Made by a program: the position numbers and the translations under genes. Positions 9,151-17,885 of a stretch of 64,000 bases of DNA are shown here, in pieces; position 1 is the stretch's first letter, and each line of letters opens with the position of its first letter. The notes under the pieces were generated by a model. The model saw only the letters and a list, made by a program, of their open reading frames with translations. It was not told where the DNA came from and did not search any database. Source of the DNA: Aminipila sp963524205 (GTDB lineage Bacteria > Bacillota > Clostridia > Peptostreptococcales > Anaerovoracaceae); contig CAURED010000008.1 of NCBI GenBank assembly GCA_963524205.1, positions 70,633 through 134,632 of the forward strand. The letters are read 5' to 3'.

Positions 9151-9780
9151 TTATTCTGGTTTTGGACATTGTGGCTTTACTTTGTTACAAAGGGCTTCAA
9201 TTTGTCTGCTTTTGAACTTAAAACTGGCTTTATTTGCAATGAGTCGTGCACTTATAGGAACAATGGTCTCAATAGCTTCTAAGTTGTTTTCTTTTAAGGT
9301 TATTCCTGTTTCAACGATATCTACAATAACGTCAGAAAGGTTCAAAATAGGTGCCAGTTCAATTGATCCGTTAAGCTTTATTATGTCAATGTCGCGACAC
9401 TGCTTACTGTAGTATTCTCTTGCAATGTTTTTAAATTTAGTTGCCACACGAAGAGTTTTTTCGGTATTATCTCTAAAATTTTTCTTGGCAGCTATTGCCA
9501 TACGGCATCTGCCAATATTTAAATCTAGAAGTTCGTATACATCAGGTGTGTATTCCATCAAAATATCTTTACCTGCAACCCCGATATCAGCAGCACCTCT
9601 TTCCACATATATGGCAACATCAGAGGGTTTTACCCAGAAGTAACGAATACCTGCTTCTTTGTTTTCAAAGATCAGCTTTCTATTATTATCATCAATAGAA
9701 GGGCAGGGATATCCTGCAGCCTCAAACATTTTATATACCTTTTCGCCAAGTCTGCCTTTTGGCAGGGCTACATTAATCAT
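9151..9780 (-). CDS. hisG: ATP phosphoribosyltransferase, short catalytic subunit
   Basis: Catalyses the committed first step: ATP plus PRPP gives PR-ATP. At 209 residues it is the short form, which lacks the C-terminal histidine-binding domain of long HisG and in characterised systems works only in complex with HisZ, encoded immediately upstream. Motifs include INVALPKGRLG at the start, GAADIGVAGKD and the PRPP loop region VDIVETGITL. The start at 9780 is chosen to match the family N terminus; it overlaps the end of hisZ by 8 nt. Confidence 0.96.
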   Translation of the reverse strand: MINVALPKGRLGEKVYKMFEAAGYPCPSIDDNNRKLIFENKEAGIRYFWVKPSDVAIYVERGAADIGVAGKDILMEYTPDVYELLDLNIGRCRMAIAAKKNFRDNTEKTLRVATKFKNIAREYYSKQCRDIDIIKLNGSIELAPILNLSDVIVDIVETGITLKENNLEAIETIVPISARLIANKASFKFKSRQIEALCNKVKPQCPKPE

Positions 9781-10930
9781 TTGATTCAAGAATTTCAAGC
9801 CTCCCATCTTTTAGTTGAAGTAATTTTTTGTATTTAAGGGCTCTAGAAACAGATTTTTGCACTTGCACACTTTGTCCAGTACTATTTAATTCTTTCACTG
9901 ATTGGGTTAAAGCTTTAACATCAGTGTCAGCATCATATATCAAAAGAATATCTACATCAAAAGACTTTTGTGAGCAATCTAAGTATTCCAACAGGTCAAC
10001 ATAAACAGCAAAGCCGATGGCTCCTGAGTGCTTTCCCATCTTCTGCATAAGCTTGTCATATCGGCCCCCTGAAAGCACAGCTGAAGGAATACCATCAATG
10101 AACCCTTGAAAAACGATTTCGTTATAGTAATTCATGCCATTAATTATAGAAAAATCAATTTGTGTATTTCCAAAGCCGTTAAGTTTTAATATTTCACATA
10201 TACTTTCTAATTCTGATATAAAATTACTCATCTTTGCATTAAGACTAATATTTTTTAACTTCTCTAAAACGGTGTCCATTGAACCGTACATGGAAATGAG
10301 AGTGATAAGGTTCTCACACAATTCTTCATCACTGTCTGTTTGCTTACATAAATTTTCTATACCGTGGATATTTTTCTCGCCTATGTATTTGAAAATGATT
10401 TTTTCCTGATCAGCAGTAAGACTTAAACCTTCAAGTATTATGCTAATAATACCGATATGGGAAAGAGCAAGAATGTAATTACTACTTATATTTGCAAGGC
10501 TTTTAGAAGCAAGTAAAATTACTTCGCATATATTGTAAAGGTCTAGGTTTCCAATGCATTCTAGACCTGTCTGCATTAATTGTTTATACGTTTTGGTATC
10601 TTTTGAAACCCGGTAAACGTTTTCACTATAATAAACTTTCTGTATGCAGTCTGACTCTTCTTTTAAATTTTTTATAATAGATAGTGTAACATCGGGTTTA
10701 AGTGCCATGAGTTTGCCGTTGGTATCTGTGAAAGTTATGATATTGTTGCTGAGTAAAAAATCTTTGTTACGAACATATAAGTCGTATTCTTCAAATTTGG
10801 CCATTTTGAATTGAGAATAGCCATAGTTTTCATAAAGGCCACGCAAACTTAGAAGGGCTTTTTCTTCATTATTTAAAATACTTTCAGTTATATTCATTTT
10901 AGACTTCTCCATATCTGTATTTATTATCAT
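9773..10930 (-). CDS. hisZ: ATP phosphoribosyltransferase regulatory subunit, HisRS-like
   Basis: A 385-residue catalytic-core paralogue of histidyl-tRNA synthetase that binds histidine and is needed for activity of short HisG. Class II features are visible: the motif 2 region with VYYSENVYR, and near the C-terminal end of the core SGGRYDKLMQKMG with GAIGFAVYVDLL, as in HisRS/HisZ. No anticodon-binding domain is recognisable. It is the first gene of the his operon and is preceded by AGGTG and a sigma-A promoter. An alternative start 6 codons downstream lacks a ribosome binding site. Confidence 0.92.
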   Translation of the reverse strand: MIINTDMEKSKMNITESILNNEEKALLSLRGLYENYGYSQFKMAKFEEYDLYVRNKDFLLSNNIITFTDTNGKLMALKPDVTLSIIKNLKEESDCIQKVYYSENVYRVSKDTKTYKQLMQTGLECIGNLDLYNICEVILLASKSLANISSNYILALSHIGIISIILEGLSLTADQEKIIFKYIGEKNIHGIENLCKQTDSDEELCENLITLISMYGSMDTVLEKLKNISLNAKMSNFISELESICEILKLNGFGNTQIDFSIINGMNYYNEIVFQGFIDGIPSAVLSGGRYDKLMQKMGKHSGAIGFAVYVDLLEYLDCSQKSFDVDILLIYDADTDVKALTQSVKELNSTGQSVQVQKSVSRALKYKKLLQLKDGRLEILESND

Positions 10931-10957
10931 TTCAATTCACCTATGTACTACGATAAC

Positions 10958-10986
10958 AATATAACACGTTAATGTAATAAAGTAAA
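10958..10986 (-). promoter_or_regulatory. Sigma-A promoter of the his operon
   Basis: On the minus strand, -35 TTTACT (10981-10986) and -10 TATATT (10958-10963) are separated by exactly 17 nt and lie about 28 nt before hisZ. No T-box, attenuator peptide or histidine codon run is seen in the short leader. Confidence 0.75.
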
Positions 10987-11010
10987 GAATGAAAATAAAA
11001 AAGTTGTGAA

Positions 11011-11055
11011 AAAACACAAAAAATCGATGTAACATAGTGAAACGTCACATCGATT
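11011..11055 (-). terminator. Rho-independent terminator of the gap paralogue 1
   Basis: Arms 11022-11033 and 11044-11055 form a 12-bp stem with one mismatch and a 10-nt loop. On the minus strand a run of T with one short interruption follows. It separates GAPDH from the his promoter. Confidence 0.85.
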
Positions 11056-11073
11056 CTATAATGATCTTTGTTT

Positions 11074-12093
11074 TTATATAAGTGAACTTAAATACTTTAA
11101 GGTTCTTACTAACTGACATACGTAGCTGCTTTCGTTATCATACCAGGCAACAACTCTTACTTCATAAACTCCAGTTCCACTTCTTGCAACAAGAGTTTGT
11201 GTAGCGTCAAAGAGTGAACCGTATTCCATTCCGATGATGTCACTGGAAACAAGTTCTTCTTCAGTATAACCAAAGGACTCGTTGGCAGCTTTTCTCATAG
11301 CTGACTGAATACCTTCAAGTGTAACTGTTTCAGAGGAATCTTTTAGTACAGCATCTAGAATTGTTATAGAACCACTAGCTACAGGAACTCTTTGGGCAGA
11401 ACCGATGAGTTTGCCATCTAGTTCTGGAATTACAAGGCCAATAGCTTTGGCTGCACCAGTACTGTTTGGTACAATGTTGATTGCACCAGCTCTAGCACGA
11501 CGGAAGTCATTTTTTCTATGTGGACCATCCAGAATCATTTGATCACCTGTATAAGCATGGATAGTTGTCATGAATCCAGTTCGTATTTCTTTATAATCAC
11601 TAAGTGCTTTAGCCATTGGTGCAAGGCAGTTTGTAGTGCAAGAAGCAGCTGAAACAATGTGATCCTGCTTTGTTAAGGTCTTTTCATTTACACCGTAAAC
11701 AATAGTAGGAAGATCATTTCCAGCTGGAGCTGAAATTAAAACTTTCTTTGCGCCTGCATTAATATGTGCCTGGGATTTTTCTTTTGATGCAAAGAATCCT
11801 GTACATTCAAGAACGATATCTATATCTAAAGCCTTCCAAGGTAAATTAGATGCATCTGGCTCTTTATAAATTTTTATCTGTTTATCACCCACAGTTATAG
11901 AATCCTCATCAGATTCGATATTGTATTTCGTGTATTGTCCTTGTACACTGTCGTGTTTAAGCAAATATGCCAGCATTTCTGGTTTACTTAAATCATTAAT
12001 AGCCACAACTTCAAAATTTTCGTCATCAAAAATACGTCTGAAGGTCAACCTTCCAATTCTACCAAATCCATTAATTGCAATCTTTTTTTTCAT
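11074..12093 (-). CDS. gap: Glyceraldehyde-3-phosphate dehydrogenase, paralogue 1
   Basis: Oxidative phosphorylation of glyceraldehyde-3-phosphate to 1,3-bisphosphoglycerate. The 339 residues have Rossmann NGFGRIGR (8-15), Asp34 at the end of the second strand (AINDLS), which normally contacts the adenosine ribose of NAD, catalytic Cys152 in SAASCTTNC and His179. The retained Asp34 predicts NAD use. The start follows AAAGGAGG. It is separate from the glycolytic operon, which carries a second, different GAPDH at 28880-29896, so the two may have different roles; the roles cannot be assigned from sequence alone. Confidence 0.95.
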   Translation of the reverse strand: MKKKIAINGFGRIGRLTFRRIFDDENFEVVAINDLSKPEMLAYLLKHDSVQGQYTKYNIESDEDSITVGDKQIKIYKEPDASNLPWKALDIDIVLECTGFFASKEKSQAHINAGAKKVLISAPAGNDLPTIVYGVNEKTLTKQDHIVSAASCTTNCLAPMAKALSDYKEIRTGFMTTIHAYTGDQMILDGPHRKNDFRRARAGAINIVPNSTGAAKAIGLVIPELDGKLIGSAQRVPVASGSITILDAVLKDSSETVTLEGIQSAMRKAANESFGYTEEELVSSDIIGMEYGSLFDATQTLVARSGTGVYEVRVVAWYDNESSYVCQLVRTLKYLSSLI

Positions 12094-12179
12094 ATTGCAT
12101 GTACCTCCTTTATGAAATAGCTAGTGTGATATTTATTTATTTTGTTTATTAGAATAAAAGCTATACACTATTTTGAAAT

Positions 12180-12839
12180 TTATTTTGAACGTGATATGGA
12201 ACTTTCCATATGTATTTTCATAGCTAAAGCCCCAGCCTCGATATCTTTATTCTTAAATGCTTCAAAAATTGCACGGTGTTCTTCTAGAACTTCTGCTAGA
12301 TAATTGTCTGGATAAGGTGTAGGCTTTCTGCTATGCTTAATATAAATTTGATAGGAAGAAAGCACATGCTGCAGCATCCTGTTGTGTGATGCCGTATAAA
12401 TCAGCTGATGGAATCCAGTATTAATATTTAACATTTTATCAATATCATTTTTTTGTGTATAGAATTCCATGAATTCAAAAGTTTCTTCTAAATCTTCCAT
12501 TTCGTCATCGGTAATTCGCTCTATAGCCCATTTAACGGCTTGAACTTCATATGCCTTGCGGAGTTCATACATATCTGCCATATCTTGAGTGGAAAAACCT
12601 ATTACAAAAGCCCCACGGTTAGGAATTGTTTCGATAAGACCTTCCATTTCTAACTGCCGTAATGCTTCTCGGACAGGAGTTCTGCTCACCTTGTATTTAT
12701 CACAAATGCTTTGCTCTGTCAATTTTTCTTCGGCACGCATTTTCCCTTGAAGAATATCTTTTTGCAGTTTGGAAAAAAGGCTATTGGAAATAGGCAAATT
12801 TTGAGATTTTGCGTTTTCATTATGTTGATAAAGTACCAT
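12180..12839 (-). CDS. GntR-family (FadR/FCD) transcriptional regulator
   Basis: A 219-residue protein with an N-terminal winged helix (about 20-90, containing VSRTPVREALRQLEMEGLI) and an all-helical C-terminal FCD ligand-binding domain (about 95-215). It lies downstream of aco and icd on the same strand. FCD regulators commonly bind organic acids, so citrate, isocitrate or a related acid is a reasonable guess for the effector. A dyad over the aconitase promoter is its most likely operator. The ATG follows GGAGG, and a 59-bp palindromic element ends just upstream of that site. Confidence 0.9.
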   Translation of the reverse strand: MVLYQHNENAKSQNLPISNSLFSKLQKDILQGKMRAEEKLTEQSICDKYKVSRTPVREALRQLEMEGLIETIPNRGAFVIGFSTQDMADMYELRKAYEVQAVKWAIERITDDEMEDLEETFEFMEFYTQKNDIDKMLNINTGFHQLIYTASHNRMLQHVLSSYQIYIKHSRKPTPYPDNYLAEVLEEHRAIFEAFKNKDIEAGALAMKIHMESSISRSK

Positions 12840-12853
12840 TTATTAAGCCTCCG

Positions 12854-12912
12854 ATAATGACCTATCGAAATTTGCAAAGCAAATTCGAGGAAGGTCAGAT
12901 ACTGAAAAATCA
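12854..12912 (-). repeat. 59-bp palindromic element, copy C (upstream of gntR)
   Basis: Read on the minus strand it shares the outer arms TGACCT and AGGTCA, the leading TGATTTTT and the trailing CATTAT with the two copies near pgk, at identical length. The apical stem is AATTTGC/GCAAATT with a TTT loop, where the other copies have AATTTGT/ACAAATT. The closing pair therefore changes from T-A to C-G with pairing kept. The element ends 14 nt before the gntR start codon, directly before its GGAGG. It lies between icd and gntR. Function unknown. Confidence 0.85.
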
Positions 12913-12951
12913 CAAATTTAAATATAAAGATTTTTATTATAATACATTGGC

Positions 12952-14079
12952 TTAAATCTGGGATAGAACACAGTCTGCAAAGGCAGTTGCGGTTTCCCCA
13001 GATGTATCACCAGTCATATGCTTATTTGCTTGAGCAAAGTTTAATGCAGTTGAAAGTATATCTGCTTTTTCAGTATAGCCTATATGACGGAGCATCATCT
13101 CCGAAGCTTTTAATATACTGGAAGGATTAGCATAGTCGGCGATACCTTCAGCAACCATTCTTGGAGCACTTCCATGAATTGCTTCAAACATAGCATATTT
13201 TGTACCTACATTGGCACTGCCGGCAGTGCCGACTCCACCTTGAATCTGTGCGGCTTCGTCAGTAATGATATCACCATATAGGTTTGGTAATATAAATACA
13301 TTAAAGTTACTTCTGATTTGCTCATTTACCAGATTTGCAGCCATAATGTCCACATACCAGTCATCTACTTTAATGCTCGGATAATCTTTAGCAACTTGAT
13401 AACATAAATCTAGAAATTTACCATCAGTTTTTTTCATAATGTTTGCTTTAGTGACAATGGATACATTTTTATTCCCATTTGCTTTTGCATATTCAAATGC
13501 AGCTTTAGCAATTCTTTTTGTGCCACCTGTTGTAGTTACTTTAAAGTCAATAGAAATGTCATCACTTATTTCTACACCTCTGCTGCCAAGTGCATATTCG
13601 CCTTCAGTATTTTCTCTATAGAAAACCCAGTTAATATTTTTTTCGGGAATATAAACTGGCCTTACATTTGCAAACAAATCAAGCTCTCGTCTTAGTGTGA
13701 CATTAGCACTTTCAATGTTAGGCAGATTATCCCCTTTGCTAGGGGTAGTAGTAGGGCCTTTTAAAAGAATATGACATTCTTTTATTACAGCTAGTACATC
13801 TTCTGGCACAGTGGCATTTTTAGCAATTCGATTTTCTATAGTTAATCCGTCAATAGAACGTAATTCAATTTTACATGAAGATAGCTCATCTTTCAACAAC
13901 TCATTTAAAACTCTTCTGGCTTCTTTTAGAATAATAGGTCCGATACCGTCACCATCTATAATACCAATTACAATTTTATCAAGTTTAGAAAAATCTACAA
14001 ACTGATCAGAGATCTTCATTCTTTCTACTCTTGCAATCTGCTCTGCAATAATTTTCTCAAAATCTTTTATATATTCCAT
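12952..14079 (-). CDS. icd: Isocitrate dehydrogenase, NAD-type isocitrate/isopropylmalate dehydrogenase family
   Basis: Oxidative decarboxylation of isocitrate to 2-oxoglutarate. The 375 residues show DGDGIGP near 39-45, LKGPTTTPSKG, the substrate motif FYRENTEGEY, the catalytic Lys in VTKANIMKKTDG, the metal aspartate motif NLYGDIITDEAA and EAIHGSAP. The neighbour aconitase, 2 nt upstream, decides between isocitrate and the related isopropylmalate or homoisocitrate substrates. Together they make 2-oxoglutarate for glutamate. No citrate synthase is nearby. Cofactor preference is not certain from sequence. Confidence 0.9.
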   Translation of the reverse strand: MEYIKDFEKIIAEQIARVERMKISDQFVDFSKLDKIVIGIIDGDGIGPIILKEARRVLNELLKDELSSCKIELRSIDGLTIENRIAKNATVPEDVLAVIKECHILLKGPTTTPSKGDNLPNIESANVTLRRELDLFANVRPVYIPEKNINWVFYRENTEGEYALGSRGVEISDDISIDFKVTTTGGTKRIAKAAFEYAKANGNKNVSIVTKANIMKKTDGKFLDLCYQVAKDYPSIKVDDWYVDIMAANLVNEQIRSNFNVFILPNLYGDIITDEAAQIQGGVGTAGSANVGTKYAMFEAIHGSAPRMVAEGIADYANPSSILKASEMMLRHIGYTEKADILSTALNFAQANKHMTGDTSGETATAFADCVLSQI

Positions 14080-14081
14080 GC

Positions 14082-16004
14082 CTACGCTCCTTTAATTGAA
14101 TTGATTTTTCCACCGCATAAAATCATATTGATTTCTAAGTCAGAAAAGTTTGTAAGGGTTCTGTATTCTTTACCGTTATCTAAATTCTTTACTACAATGA
14201 CGCTTTCTTTAATCTGTTGCTTTGCATTTTCTATAACAAGTTTCTGCCCAATAGCAAAATCTTCATAATCAGCAGGACTCTCAAAAATTAGAGGCATGAT
14301 ACCGCTGTTAATTAGGTTTGAACGATGAATTCTTGCAAAGGATTTAGCCAAAACAAATTTTACCCCTAAATAAAGTGGTGCAAGTGCTGCATGTTCTCTG
14401 CTGCTTCCTTGACCGTAATTTTCGCCACCAATAATAGCGCAGCTGCCAGCTTCTTTGCAACGGGTAGAAAATTGATTATCAATTTTTTCAAAACAGTAGT
14501 TTGCTAGATGTGGAACGTTTGAACGATATGGAAGCAATCTTGAATCAGAAGGCATGATATCGTCTGTTGTAATGTTATTACCTGCATGTAGAACAACTGT
14601 TGCATTTATACTGTCACTTAAAGCAGTATTCCTTGGAAATGGTTTGATGTTTGGACCCATTTCAACATCTGTATTGGCTTTATTCGTTCCTTCAGGATAA
14701 ATGATAAAGTTATCATTAAAAGTAAAGTCAACAGAATTAATAGCAGGAAGCTCTCTGTCACATGCCATACCATCAGTAAGAACGCCAGTTATAGCAGAAA
14801 TAGCAGCCGTCTCAGGGCTTACCAGGTAAACATCAGCATCTAATGTGCCACTTCTTCCCTTAAAGTTTCTGTTGAAAGTCCTTAGAGAAACAGCACCTGA
14901 TTTAGGTGACTGCCCCATACCAATACAAGGACCACACGCATTTTCAATAATTCTTGCACCGGCATTAATCATATCAGCCAAAGCACCATTTTGAGCCAGT
15001 TTGGATAGTATTTTACTGGAACCCGGTGAAATAACAAGGCTTACATCCTTATGAATTTTGTTACCTTTTAAAATTGCAGCCACTTTCATTAAATCGGTAT
15101 AAGAAGAGTTTGTGCAACTGCCTATAGCCACTTGATCAATTTTTATATTTCCTATATTTTTAATGGAATCTACGTTGTCAGGACTGTGAGGCATTGCCGC
15201 TAACGGAGTAAGTTCTGACAAATTAACTCTTAGAATTTCATCATAAACTGCATCAGCATCAGCAGCTAATGGAATGTAGTCATCAGGTCTGCCTTGTTCA
15301 GTTAAATACTTAAGAGTATTCTCATCACTTGGGAAAACAGAAGTTGTAGCACCAAGTTCTGCACCCATATTTGTTATAGTTGCTCTATCTGTAACTGAAA
15401 GAGATTTTACACCATCCCCAGTGTATTCAACAATTTTACCTACGCCACCTTTAACTGTTAGTTTTTGAAGCACATATAAAATAACATCCTTAGCAGAAAC
15501 CCAAGGTTTTAATGTACCCGTAAGTTCCACGTTGATTACGTTTGGTACATTAAGGCTATATGTGCCTTTTGCCATGGCCATTGCTACATCTAGACCGCCT
15601 GCACCAATAGCAATCATTCCTAAACCACCACCAGTTGGAGTGTGGCTGTCCGAACCTAATAATGTTTTTCCTGGTTTCCCGTAGTTCTCCAAATGTAATT
15701 GATGACAAATACCATTACCTGGCTTTGAGAAAAGAACACCATGTCTTTGAGCAACGCTTTTAATGAAGGCGTGATCATCTGCATTTTCAAACCCAGTCTG
15801 AAGGGTGTTGTGATCTATATACGCTACAGAAAGTTCTGTTTGAATTTTATCAACATTCATAGCTTCAAGCTGGAGATAAACCATAGTCCCAGTTGAATCT
15901 TGCGTTAAGGTTTGATCCATTTTTATTGTTATTTCATTTCCAGGGGAAAGAGTACCTTCTAGAAGATGATTTTGTAGAATTTTATAAGCTAAAGTATTTC
16001 CCAT
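14082..16004 (-). CDS. acn: Aconitate hydratase
   Basis: [4Fe-4S] enzyme that interconverts citrate and isocitrate. The 640-residue protein is the shorter, mitochondrial/clostridial-type aconitase, with cluster ligands Cys297 (IGSCTNSS) and Cys357 and Cys360 (NACGPCIGMGQ), the substrate motif LGSDSHTPTGGG (116-127) and the C-terminal swivel domain with GGENYGQGSSREHAAL. It is the first gene of an acn-icd-gntR operon, with AGGAGG before the ATG and a perfect consensus promoter. Confidence 0.97.
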   Translation of the reverse strand: MGNTLAYKILQNHLLEGTLSPGNEITIKMDQTLTQDSTGTMVYLQLEAMNVDKIQTELSVAYIDHNTLQTGFENADDHAFIKSVAQRHGVLFSKPGNGICHQLHLENYGKPGKTLLGSDSHTPTGGGLGMIAIGAGGLDVAMAMAKGTYSLNVPNVINVELTGTLKPWVSAKDVILYVLQKLTVKGGVGKIVEYTGDGVKSLSVTDRATITNMGAELGATTSVFPSDENTLKYLTEQGRPDDYIPLAADADAVYDEILRVNLSELTPLAAMPHSPDNVDSIKNIGNIKIDQVAIGSCTNSSYTDLMKVAAILKGNKIHKDVSLVISPGSSKILSKLAQNGALADMINAGARIIENACGPCIGMGQSPKSGAVSLRTFNRNFKGRSGTLDADVYLVSPETAAISAITGVLTDGMACDRELPAINSVDFTFNDNFIIYPEGTNKANTDVEMGPNIKPFPRNTALSDSINATVVLHAGNNITTDDIMPSDSRLLPYRSNVPHLANYCFEKIDNQFSTRCKEAGSCAIIGGENYGQGSSREHAALAPLYLGVKFVLAKSFARIHRSNLINSGIMPLIFESPADYEDFAIGQKLVIENAKQQIKESVIVVKNLDNGKEYRTLTNFSDLEINMILCGGKINSIKGA

Positions 16005-16033
16005 TTAAGTCCTCCTATGTTAAAACTAAAACA

Positions 16034-16080
16034 TTGTATTTATGTATACAATTATACAATTACTATGCAGGAGTGTCAAG
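16034..16080 (-). promoter_or_regulatory. Consensus sigma-A promoter of acn-icd-gntR with overlapping dyad operator
   Basis: On the minus strand -35 TTGACA (16075-16080), a 17-nt spacer and -10 TATAAT (16052-16057) match the consensus at all 12 positions. An inverted repeat ATTGTAT-N6-ATACAAT occupies 16034-16053, covering the edge of the -10 and the start point. A promoter this strong normally needs a repressor, and the GntR protein encoded in the same operon is the obvious candidate. Confidence 0.8.
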
Positions 16081-16152
16081 AAAAAATAGATATAACGTAA
16101 AAAATATAGAAAAAATAGGAGAAAAATGCTTAAACACTGAAATTACGGCTAT

Positions 16153-16180
16153 TTGACTCAATTTTCAAAAAATTTAGAAT
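16153..16180 (+). promoter_or_regulatory. Promoter of the NCS1/hydantoinase operon with a CodY-box match in the spacer
   Basis: -35 TTGACT (16153-16158), a 16-nt spacer and -10 TAGAAT (16175-16180). The sequence at 16160-16174 matches the CodY box AATTTTCWGAAAATT at 14 of 15 positions, the only difference being A for G at position 9, and it fills the spacer. CodY bound there would block RNA polymerase. Confidence 0.7.
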
Positions 16181-16271
16181 TAAAAATTAAAAAACTAGTT
16201 ACATTAGCTAAATTCCGTAATATACATATAAAGTAATCGTTTTTATCATATGGTTTAGGAGGTGTTATTTT

Positions 16272-17852
16272 ATGTCACAATGTACACAGGTTGAATGCAA
16301 TGGTCTGTATGAATTAACAGATGCTGCTCGTGCAGAGCTGGTTAACTCAAAATATTATAATGAAGACCTTGCGCCTTCATCAGTATCTCAAAGAACATGG
16401 ACTACATATAACATTACCGCTCTTTGGATCGGTATGGCTATTTGTATTCCTTCGCTCTCTCTTGCAGCAGCACTGATAGGGATGGGTGTTTCACCATGGC
16501 TTGCAGTTCTTAATGTAGCTTTAGGCAATTTAATTGTTCTTATTCCTATTCAGCTTAACTCTCATGCAGGAACTAAATATGGTATTCCATTTCCTGTGTT
16601 TTCAAGATTAACCTTTGGTGGTGTCGGCGCACATGTTCCAGCCCTTCTAAGAGCTTTTGTAGCTTGCGGTTGGACTGCAGTGCAGGCTTGGGTTGGCGGT
16701 GGTGCCGTAGCAGCTATACTTGGATGCTTTATCGTGTCATTTAGAGACAAAGACTGGGTTGTTTCTATCTTTGGTAATCCTTGTCAGGTAGGTCAATTAA
16801 TTGGATTCTTAATTTTTATGGTATTTATTGGATGGGTAGCTTATAAAGGATCTGAAGGAATAAAACTTGTTCAAAACATTGGTGGACCTTTATTAATTGT
16901 TGTAATGCTTTGCTTGTTCATCTGGTCTGTTATGACGGCTAATGCAGCAGGCTTTGGTTTTGGCGAGGTTATGTCACAGGGAAATGATGAAACTTTAATT
17001 GAGCAGTATGGCGGTTTCTGGTACATATATCTTGCAGGATTGACTGGAAATATTGCATTTTGGGCTACTATTGCTCTAAATATTCCAGACTTTTCAAGAT
17101 ATGCAAGATCACAAAAGGATCAGTTTAGAGGACAGTTGTATGGAATGCCTCTTCCAATGTTCCTTTGTGCATACATAGGTGCATTCTTTGCTATGGCAAC
17201 GAAGCTTTCCATGGGAACAGCAATGTTTGACCCAACAAATGTGTTTTATTATGTAGACAATAAACTGGTAGTTATTATTTGCGCTATAGGTGTTGCGGCA
17301 GCCACTATTACTACTTGTGTAGCAGCAAATGTTGTTGCCCCTGCAAATGGATTCTCAAATCTTGCCCCTACTAAAATTACATATAGGATGGGGGTAATTG
17401 CTACTTGTATTATTGCAGTTTTAGCACAACCTTGGTGGATTTATGGATCTGGTGCAGCGTACGTATTTACCTGGTTAAATAATTACGGAACGATTCTTGC
17501 TCCAGTGGCTGCTATATTTATTGCAGACTACTACTTTATAAAACAGAAAAGAATAGATGTAGCAGGGCTCTATGCTGGGCCTAAAGGAAGGTACTGGTAT
17601 AAGGGCGGCTGGAATACGTCTGCTATTATTGCATGGGTTGCTGCATTTATTATACCGCTTCTAGGAAATACGGTTATGCTATATGATCCTTCAACAGGTG
17701 TAGGCCCAAGCTTTATTCAGTGGCTGGCAGCAAACGGATATATAGTATCCTTCATAATTGGTTTTGTTGTATACGTTGCTCTTATGAAGAACGATAAACT
17801 TTCAATCGTAACACAAGAAGAGCATGAAGCTATGACAGAGAAAATCGCATAG
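16272..17852 (+). CDS. NCS1-family nucleobase/hydantoin-type permease
   Basis: A 526-residue membrane protein of the NCS1 (cytosine/uracil/thiamine/allantoin/hydantoin) family, with about 12 hydrophobic segments. An N-terminal hydrophilic stretch contains the typical QRTWTTYNITALWIGM segment, and AVLNVALGNLIVLIPI with NSHAGTKYGIPFPVFSR follow, both characteristic of NCS1 carriers. Substrate is probably a hydantoin, dihydropyrimidine or allantoin taken up with Na+ or H+, because the next gene encodes a hydantoinase/dihydropyrimidinase 33 nt downstream. AGGAGGTG precedes the ATG. Confidence 0.9.
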   Translation: MSQCTQVECNGLYELTDAARAELVNSKYYNEDLAPSSVSQRTWTTYNITALWIGMAICIPSLSLAAALIGMGVSPWLAVLNVALGNLIVLIPIQLNSHAGTKYGIPFPVFSRLTFGGVGAHVPALLRAFVACGWTAVQAWVGGGAVAAILGCFIVSFRDKDWVVSIFGNPCQVGQLIGFLIFMVFIGWVAYKGSEGIKLVQNIGGPLLIVVMLCLFIWSVMTANAAGFGFGEVMSQGNDETLIEQYGGFWYIYLAGLTGNIAFWATIALNIPDFSRYARSQKDQFRGQLYGMPLPMFLCAYIGAFFAMATKLSMGTAMFDPTNVFYYVDNKLVVIICAIGVAAATITTCVAANVVAPANGFSNLAPTKITYRMGVIATCIIAVLAQPWWIYGSGAAYVFTWLNNYGTILAPVAAIFIADYYFIKQKRIDVAGLYAGPKGRYWYKGGWNTSAIIAWVAAFIIPLLGNTVMLYDPSTGVGPSFIQWLAANGYIVSFIIGFVVYVALMKNDKLSIVTQEEHEAMTEKIA

Positions 17853-17885
17853 CTATAAATTTACAAATAACAAGGGGGTAGAAAA

